From the NCBI GenBank assembly GCA_029777755.1, contig JAKORQ010000526.1, forward strand, positions 1 to 10,378: 10,378 nucleotides of DNA, written 5' to 3'. Shown piece after piece: positions 5,934 through 10,378 of the stretch. Position 1 is the first letter of the stretch. Each line of letters begins with the position of its first letter. Position numbers and translations under genes: made by a program. Under the pieces are notes generated by a model that did not search any database, was not told the origin of the DNA, and saw nothing but the letters and a program-made list of their open reading frames with translations. The stretch is from Planctomycetota bacterium (GTDB lineage Bacteria; Planctomycetota; Phycisphaerae; Tepidisphaerales; Tepidisphaeraceae).

Positions 5934-7946
5934 TTACCTGCTCCGCCGACGGCGAGCCAGGGCCAGGCCGGCCACTCCGAGGATGCCGAACACCGCCCCG
6001 GGTTCGGGAACGGCAATCAGGACTCCGGAGGTGCGATCGAACGTCCAGTCCCGCCCGCCGTAGCTGGCGGTGAAGAGGTCGTCGGAAGCGGCAAAACTGG
6101 TTCCGGTTCCCGCGAACATCAGGCCAAACCCATCGCCATACACCACGTTGAGCGCTGGATCGACGATCGTCCATTCACCCACGGTGGCATCGGCAACATC
6201 CAGCACCAGGATGCCGTTGAGGTTTATCGTCCCGGTGCCAAGGATGGCGCTGTTGGAACCATCGTTGATGTCCAGAAGGATCGAGCCGGAGTCAGCGAGC
6301 GTAAGCGTACCAGCGGAGACGATGGTGTTGCCGCTGTAGGTGTTGTTGCCTGCCAGCACCATCGTTCCGGCCCCGGCCTTGGTGAGGCTGTAGCCGTTGC
6401 CGCCATCGCCGATAGCACCGCCAATCGTGAACGTGTTGGCGGAAACAGTGACGATGCGATCTCCGCCGAGCGTCACGCTGCCGGTACCCATGTTCAGCGA
6501 GTGCTGGCCCATGAAGGTGAAATCGCCATTCCACTGCTGGGCGTTGTTGGTGGCCAGTGTGCCGGCCGCGCCGCTGCGGTTGTCGATCCTGAGCGTGCCG
6601 CTGAGGACCGGGCCGATAGTGAGCGTGCCGGTGCCGATGGCCGAGGCGGTCTCATCAACACCCAGGTTTGCGATGATGAGGGTCGCGCCGCGGCTGTTGG
6701 AGGTCGTGGTCACGGTGACGCCGCCATCGAAAGTGTTGGCGCCCCGCAGCGTAAGGGTCGAGCTGTACTGGCCGGAGACATATACCAGTCCATATCCGGT
6801 GCTGCCCACGTTGGAGATGTTCCCGCCGATCGTCAGAGAGCCGTTGCTCAGGTTGACCGTGCTGCTCTGTTTGAGTGACACATCACCATTGCCCAGGTCG
6901 ATTGCCCCGGTACCGCCGGCGATGTTGATCGGGCCCTCAACGATGATGGCATTGTTGTTGGCGATCGTGACTGGCACTTCCCAGCTCGAGGTTGCCAGGG
7001 TTCCGCCCGCAAAGGTGATCGGCCCGGTGCCCAGCGCCTTGCCGTTACCTATGCGAAGGGTACCGCTCTGCAGGATGGTGCCGCCGTCGTAGTCGTTCTC
7101 ACCGTCAAAGCAAACCGCCCCGGGGTTTGCGCCGCCGGCGACGATTCGCACTGAATAGCTCTCGTCGCCGTCAGAGATAACGCCGCCGAAGGTGACGGTC
7201 GATCCCCAGGTGCCGTTGCCGGTGGTGATAGTCACATCCTTGGCCAGGGTGATGTTCCCTGTGCCCATGTTGAGCGACTTGATGAACGTCGCACGCGCCA
7301 TGAAATCGCCATTCCAGACCATGGCATTGTTGGCCGCGAGCGTCACGGATTCGCCGTTGTCGCTGATGGTGCCGCCGTTGATGATCAGCGTGCCGGAACC
7401 GAGGGCCTCGGCGTTGCCGATCGCCAGCATACCGGCATTCAGGATGGTGTCGCCGGAGTAGCTGTTCGCGCCGGTGAGCGCGAGCGTACCGGCTCCTTCC
7501 TTGATCAGGCTGCCATTGGCAATGGTGGCAGAGATCGTCGCCTTCACGTTGTTGCCGGTGGTGATGGTCGGAGTGGCGCCGGCGAGATTGAGCGTGGCCG
7601 TTCCATTCTCCGGGCCGGCGATGATGTAGTTGTTGGTGGTGAAGTTCATCCCGCCGACATTGATGTCGGTCGAATCGGGATTGAGCGTCACCGTACCGGC
7701 CGTTCCACCGAAGTGGGCGATGTCCTCTCCGCTATTGCCCCAGGCTTGCGGGTCTCCTTCAGTGCTACCCGCACGCCAGGACGAGGCAGCGGTATCCCAT
7801 ACGCCGCTGCCACCGACGCCGGCGTCATCGCCATTGGCGTCCCAGTAGAGATCTTCAGCATGCGCGAATCGCGGGCCGAAGACCGCCAGTGCAGCTACTG
7901 CCGCACCGAGCGTCAGTAGCTGTCTTGATCGCTTCTGCAGGTTCAT
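5934..7946 (-). CDS. PEP-CTERM surface protein with autotransporter-associated beta-strand repeats
   Basis: Exported protein of 670 residues, probably a long beta-solenoid displayed on or released from the cell surface. A basic N-terminus and hydrophobic segment (1-30, cleavage about FAHA/ED) form the signal peptide. The body is Gly/Thr/Asn-rich and has repeats of the autotransporter-associated (PATR) type: EGAGTLALTGANSYSG (150-165), a variant at about 268-302, LTLRGANTFDGG (398-409) and AGAGTMVLAGNNTYSG (524-539). A larger unit is also duplicated: WNGDF at 211 and 472, SLNMGTG at 224 and 483, and a GG-I-DG-YS segment at 254 and 509. The C-terminus is a PEP-CTERM sorting signal: VPEPG (646-650), a hydrophobic helix, then RRRRSR. 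Such proteins are processed by an exosortase, which is not in this window. The start at 7946 is chosen because AGGAGG ends 5 bases before it; a GTG at 7952 would overlap that site. Only 30 bp separate it from the preceding PEP-CTERM gene. Function is unknown; adhesion or polysaccharide capture is inference. Confidence 0.9.
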   Translation of the reverse strand: MNLQKRSRQLLTLGAAVAALAVFGPRFAHAEDLYWDANGDDAGVGGSGVWDTAASSWRAGSTEGDPQAWGNSGEDIAHFGGTAGTVTLNPDSTDINVGGMNFTTNNYIIAGPENGTATLNLAGATPTITTGNNVKATISATIANGSLIKEGAGTLALTGANSYSGDTILNAGMLAIGNAEALGSGTLIINGGTISDNGESVTLAANNAMVWNGDFMARATFIKSLNMGTGNITLAKDVTITTGNGTWGSTVTFGGVISDGDESYSVRIVAGGANPGAVCFDGENDYDGGTILQSGTLRIGNGKALGTGPITFAGGTLATSSWEVPVTIANNNAIIVEGPINIAGGTGAIDLGNGDVSLKQSSTVNLSNGSLTIGGNISNVGSTGYGLVYVSGQYSSTLTLRGANTFDGGVTVTTTSNSRGATLIIANLGVDETASAIGTGTLTIGPVLSGTLRIDNRSGAAGTLATNNAQQWNGDFTFMGQHSLNMGTGSVTLGGDRIVTVSANTFTIGGAIGDGGNGYSLTKAGAGTMVLAGNNTYSGNTIVSAGTLTLADSGSILLDINDGSNSAILGTGTINLNGILVLDVADATVGEWTIVDPALNVVYGDGFGLMFAGTGTSFAASDDLFTASYGGRDWTFDRTSGVLIAVPEPGAVFGILGVAGLALARRRRSR

Positions 7947-7951
7947 GTGCA

Positions 7952-7957
7952 CCTCCT
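7952..7957 (-). promoter_or_regulatory. Ribosome binding site deciding the start of the beta-repeat protein gene
   Basis: AGGAGG on the minus strand is followed after 5 bases by the ATG at 7946. The alternative in-frame GTG (7950-7952) shares a base with the site and so cannot be its start. Confidence 0.75.
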
Positions 7958-7976
7958 GTATGAGTTGCTGAACCAG

Positions 7977-9074
7977 TTATTGACGAGATGAACTGCGCCT
8001 TCGCGAAACAAGGAACATGCCGGCGCTTCCCAGGAGCAGGGCAACACTGCCAGGCTCGGGGACAACCAGCATGACGCCGTCGGGCGTGTAGGCTACCTGG
8101 TAGCCGGGAGCATTGACGGTGCCAAAGGTGCCGGTGATGGAGTTGGCCGAGATCAGCGTCATGTTCTCACCGGTGAAAGTCCCGGTGTAGTTCAGCACTG
8201 AGTTGGGACCAAGAATCAGATCGCCTCTGAAGACAATCTGATCATCACCCGACAGGTTGATTGTGCCCGAGTCGATGACCAGGCCATTTGCATGGACGAG
8301 TACCGTGCCGTTGCCCGAGAGGGTGCGGTTCCACGAGAAACCGGAGGAATCAAAAGCGCCGGCGGTGATATCGAGCGTGCCGCCATTGCGCAGAGTGACG
8401 GAGTTGCTCTCATGGCCGAAGCTGTCCGCGTTCATGTCCAGGAGAGCATTGGCGCCATCGACAACCCAGTCCCCGATGAAGGTGGCAGTGCCCTCCACCG
8501 CCGTCGTGATCTTGCCGGTGCCCAGGGCCTGTGTCGTGATCGTGACACGATTCTCCAGCGATCCGCCAGTGATGGTGGAACGGGTGCCGAAGGTGAGCTT
8601 GCCGCTGGGAAGGCGGGTGCCATCGTTGTTGACCACCAGATTGTTGGCCAGGCCAACATTCATGGCATTGTTGTCTGCGCCGAGTACCAGGCCGGCAGTG
8701 TAGCTGGCGTTATTGCTGGCACTGGTGAGGGTGACGACAGAGTCGTTGCCATTGTTGTCAAAGAGGAAGGTGGGCTTGTTGCCGGATGTGGTGCGGATCC
8801 GGTAGAGCTGCGACCACTTAGGACGGGCCGAGAGATTTCCCACGGCTGCCCCTCCTGACCCGACAGTGAGATACGTCCAACTCTCTACCGCGACATGAAG
8901 CAGGGCAGTGTCGCCTGCCTTGGGGTAGCCGGGATCACCATTCTCGTCCTGCCACTTTGTTGGATCGGTCCAGTCGCCGCCTGCGCGGGTACCGGTGTAG
9001 GTGTACACTGCGGCGTACGCCCCGGTACTGAACACGGCGGCAATTGCTGCCGAGAGTATCGCTTTGCGAACCAT
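7977..9074 (-). CDS. PEP-CTERM surface protein, beta-rich
   Basis: Exported protein of 365 residues of unknown function. Residues 1-21 are a signal peptide (cleavage about GAYA/AV). The body is rich in Gly, Thr, Asn and Ser with alternating hydrophobic residues, as in a beta-helix or solenoid, but it lacks the clear PATR repeats of its downstream neighbour. The C-terminus has VPEPG (338-342), a hydrophobic segment SVALLLGSAGMFLV (343-356) and the basic tail SRRR, which is the PEP-CTERM sorting signal recognised by exosortase. The start at 9074 is supported by AGGAGG (9083-9088) 8 bases upstream. It follows the LacI gene by 42 bp and precedes the beta-repeat gene by about 30 bp, with both exported genes using near-perfect ribosome sites, so they are probably made together. 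The start of the mature region (YTGTRAGGDWTDPTKWQD) resembles the WD-type openings seen in PEP-CTERM/PATR proteins. A role in substrate binding or cell-surface structure is only inference from context. Confidence 0.87.
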   Translation of the reverse strand: MVRKAILSAAIAAVFSTGAYAAVYTYTGTRAGGDWTDPTKWQDENGDPGYPKAGDTALLHVAVESWTYLTVGSGGAAVGNLSARPKWSQLYRIRTTSGNKPTFLFDNNGNDSVVTLTSASNNASYTAGLVLGADNNAMNVGLANNLVVNNDGTRLPSGKLTFGTRSTITGGSLENRVTITTQALGTGKITTAVEGTATFIGDWVVDGANALLDMNADSFGHESNSVTLRNGGTLDITAGAFDSSGFSWNRTLSGNGTVLVHANGLVIDSGTINLSGDDQIVFRGDLILGPNSVLNYTGTFTGENMTLISANSITGTFGTVNAPGYQVAYTPDGVMLVVPEPGSVALLLGSAGMFLVSRRRSSSRQ

Positions 9075-9082
9075 CTATTTCG

Positions 9083-9088
9083 CCTCCT
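9083..9088 (-). promoter_or_regulatory. Strong ribosome binding site of the first PEP-CTERM gene
   Basis: AGGAGG on the minus strand, 8 bases before the ATG at 9074 and within the 42-bp gap after the LacI stop. No terminator hairpin is seen in this gap, which supports read-through from the LacI gene. Confidence 0.65.
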
Positions 9089-9116
9089 GCATGGAAAACT
9101 GTGCTGTATGCGATCA

Positions 9117-10256
9117 TCAGGCGGGCGGTGCTGATGAGGCGCGTACCACCAACTCCGGTAGCAGACGCACCGCGCAGCCACGATGTGAGGCCGGCGGCCC
9201 TCCAAGTATGGGGATCATCAACTGCCGTACTGCCTGACGGCCCATTTCTGAAAGTGGAACGTGTATCGTTGTCAGGGGCGGGGTCACCAGCGACGAGAAA
9301 TCCTCGTCATCAAACCCCACCACGCTAAGGTCTTTCGGGATTGAGATGCCCAACGCGGCGGCCGCCCGGATCACGCCCAGGGCGTAACAGTCATTGGCGG
9401 CGATCAGCGCCGAGGGTCGATCCTTCAGCTCCAGGATGCGCCTCACGCCGGCCGCGGTGAGGTCTATATGAGTGTGACCTGTGTATACCCAATCAGGCCG
9501 GACGGGAAGATTAGCCTCGGCCATCTTCAGCTTGTACATCGTGAAACGCTCGAAGAAGGAGGGATCTTCATCCCTTCGCCCAACGTAGCCGATGCGGCGA
9601 TGGCCAAGGCTGTACAGGTGGTCAAACGCCGTGCGGATGCCGGCGAAGTTGTCGCTGGTCACCACATCAGCCCGGCCGGCGTAGTTGAGGTCCACCAGCA
9701 CGACCGGGTGAATGCACTGCTCCACGAACTGCTCCACCTTTGGCGATGCCTCACCAAGCAGCAAGACACCCTTACGGGCAGGGGAATTGATGTTGGCGAG
9801 CATGTCGGCATTGAGTAGATCCGACTCGATGCGCAACTGGGCGCGGAAACCCCAGCGGCCCAGTTCCTCTACGGCCCCATCCACGATGCGGCGGTAAAAG
9901 GAGCTTCCCAGCGGGGCCTTGGCGTAGCCGCCCCGCGGAGCCTCATGCAGCGGACCGACCTCGACCCTGCCGGCTTCAGTAGACAGATCCTCAAGCGGGG
10001 AGTGGCGATGCTGGACGATCTCGATGACCGATTCGGTGTCACGGGAAGCGGCGGCTTTGCGCCCGATGCGCCTGGCGGAACGGGCGGAAAGGTACTGTGT
10101 CTCGCGGATGGCCTTGAGCACGGAAGCGCGTGTTTGCGGGCTAACCGCGCCGCTGTTGTTGATGACACGCGAGACTGTGGCAATGGAGCATCCCGCTCGC
10201 CGGCTGATCTCCGTGACTGTAGCGTTTCCAATCTCGCTCATCGGTTCGGCCGTCAT
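9117..10256 (-). CDS. LacI-family transcriptional regulator
   Basis: Sugar-responsive DNA-binding repressor of about 379 residues (from the ATG at 10256). The helix-turn-helix is at residues 12-33 (ATVTEIS-RRAGCSIATVSRVIN), followed by the usual third helix and hinge (SARSARRIGRK, 57-67) with Ile where many members have the intercalating Leu. The effector domain is of the periplasmic-binding-protein type: RRIVDGAVEELGRWGF (122-137), VVTSDNFAGIRTAFDHLYSL (198-217), GHRRIGYVG (218-226), PSALIAANDCYALGVIRAAA (281-300), GISIPKDLSVVGFDDEDFSS (303-322) and PPLTTIHVP (326-334). Between hinge and effector domain lies a segment of about 35 residues (82-118) longer than in LacI or PurR. The start is uncertain: a TTG at 10283 and an ATG at 10241 are in frame and none has a good ribosome site. 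It is the first gene of the minus-strand run and probably controls the PEP-CTERM and glycosidase genes as well as itself. The inducer is unknown; a manno-oligosaccharide is a guess from GH130. Confidence 0.93.
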   Translation of the reverse strand: MTAEPMSEIGNATVTEISRRAGCSIATVSRVINNSGAVSPQTRASVLKAIRETQYLSARSARRIGRKAAASRDTESVIEIVQHRHSPLEDLSTEAGRVEVGPLHEAPRGGYAKAPLGSSFYRRIVDGAVEELGRWGFRAQLRIESDLLNADMLANINSPARKGVLLLGEASPKVEQFVEQCIHPVVLVDLNYAGRADVVTSDNFAGIRTAFDHLYSLGHRRIGYVGRRDEDPSFFERFTMYKLKMAEANLPVRPDWVYTGHTHIDLTAAGVRRILELKDRPSALIAANDCYALGVIRAAAALGISIPKDLSVVGFDDEDFSSLVTPPLTTIHVPLSEMGRQAVRQLMIPILGGPPASHRGCAVRLLPELVVRASSAPPA

Positions 10257-10265
10257 TGTGGGTTG

Positions 10266-10376
10266 CCAAGCCTTGGAATGCAAGGTTTTTCACGGTCGTT
10301 TTCATCCGCTCATTGCAGCATGGCCTGTGTGGGATGTGCCTGTCCGTACAGTAAAGTGTGCCATATGTGATGCCAA
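10266..10376 (-). promoter_or_regulatory. Candidate upstream control region of the LacI gene
   Basis: This stretch has no ORF other than the possible N-terminal extension of the LacI gene. On the minus strand, TTGGCA (10371-10376) and TACTGT (10348-10353) are 17 bases apart and could be a weak sigma-70-type promoter. Nearer the gene are two direct copies of TGAAAAC/TGAAAAAC (10298-10304 and 10285-10292) and an odd-centred dyad CCAAG-N-CTTGG (10266-10276). Any of these could be an operator for autoregulation. None matches the classical LacI/PurR operator closely, so this is weak. Confidence 0.2.
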
Positions 10377-10378
10377 AC

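Noticed and set aside
5859..6878. A 339-codon plus-strand open frame
   Set aside because: It is antisense to the beta-repeat PEP-CTERM gene; its low-complexity content is the mirror of the repeats on the other strand.
6397..7461. Proline/valine-rich plus-strand frames
   Set aside because: They are shadows of the Gly/Thr/Asn-rich repeats of the PEP-CTERM gene, with no motif or start signal.
5934..9074. Whether the repetitive stretch could be a CRISPR array or tandem DNA repeat
   Set aside because: Repeats are at the protein level and degenerate in DNA; there are no regular identical repeats with unique spacers.

Overview
The window suggests a Gram-negative-type, surface-polysaccharide-degrading bacterium of moderately high GC. 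The Planctomycetota/Verrucomicrobiota/Lentisphaerota group is the best guess, with Armatimonadota as an alternative. The reasons are two PEP-CTERM surface proteins (one built of autotransporter-associated beta-strand repeats), a LacI-family regulator next to glycosidase genes, and a very large multimodular exported glycosidase. No rRNA or other phylogenetic marker is present, so the assignment is tentative.

Left part, plus strand (1-1218): the 3' part of a PAP2-type membrane phosphatase gene, which enters from outside the window and carries a frameshift between its first and second active-site motifs. It overlaps by 4 bases a DPM1-like family 2 glycosyltransferase. This looks like a small unit for polyprenyl-phosphate-sugar or glycolipid metabolism. 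It ends at a strong GC-rich hairpin (1255-1287) that lies between two convergent transcription units and probably terminates both.

Right part, minus strand (10283 down to 1313): five co-directional genes with short gaps (about 24-111 bp), read right to left. They are a LacI-family repressor, a 365-residue exported PEP-CTERM protein, a 670-residue exported PEP-CTERM protein with autotransporter-type beta repeats, a cytoplasmic GH130_1 4-O-beta-mannosyl-glucose phosphorylase, and a 1139-residue exported protein. The last has two tandem copies of an unrecognised N-terminal domain, a (beta/alpha)8 GH-A-like glycosidase domain resembling GH50/GH42 enzymes, and a C-terminal CBM9-like domain.

The simplest reading is a sugar-inducible catabolic operon. 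The large exported enzyme would cut a polysaccharide (perhaps a mannose-containing glycan, judging from GH130_1) outside the cell. The two PEP-CTERM proteins would be displayed on the surface. The phosphorylase would split an imported mannosyl-glucose disaccharide into mannose-1-phosphate and glucose, and the LacI protein would sense a sugar and repress the set. No transporter, epimerase or exosortase lies in the window, so these steps must be supplied elsewhere. The operon and its substrate are inference; the gene families and layout are seen in the sequence.
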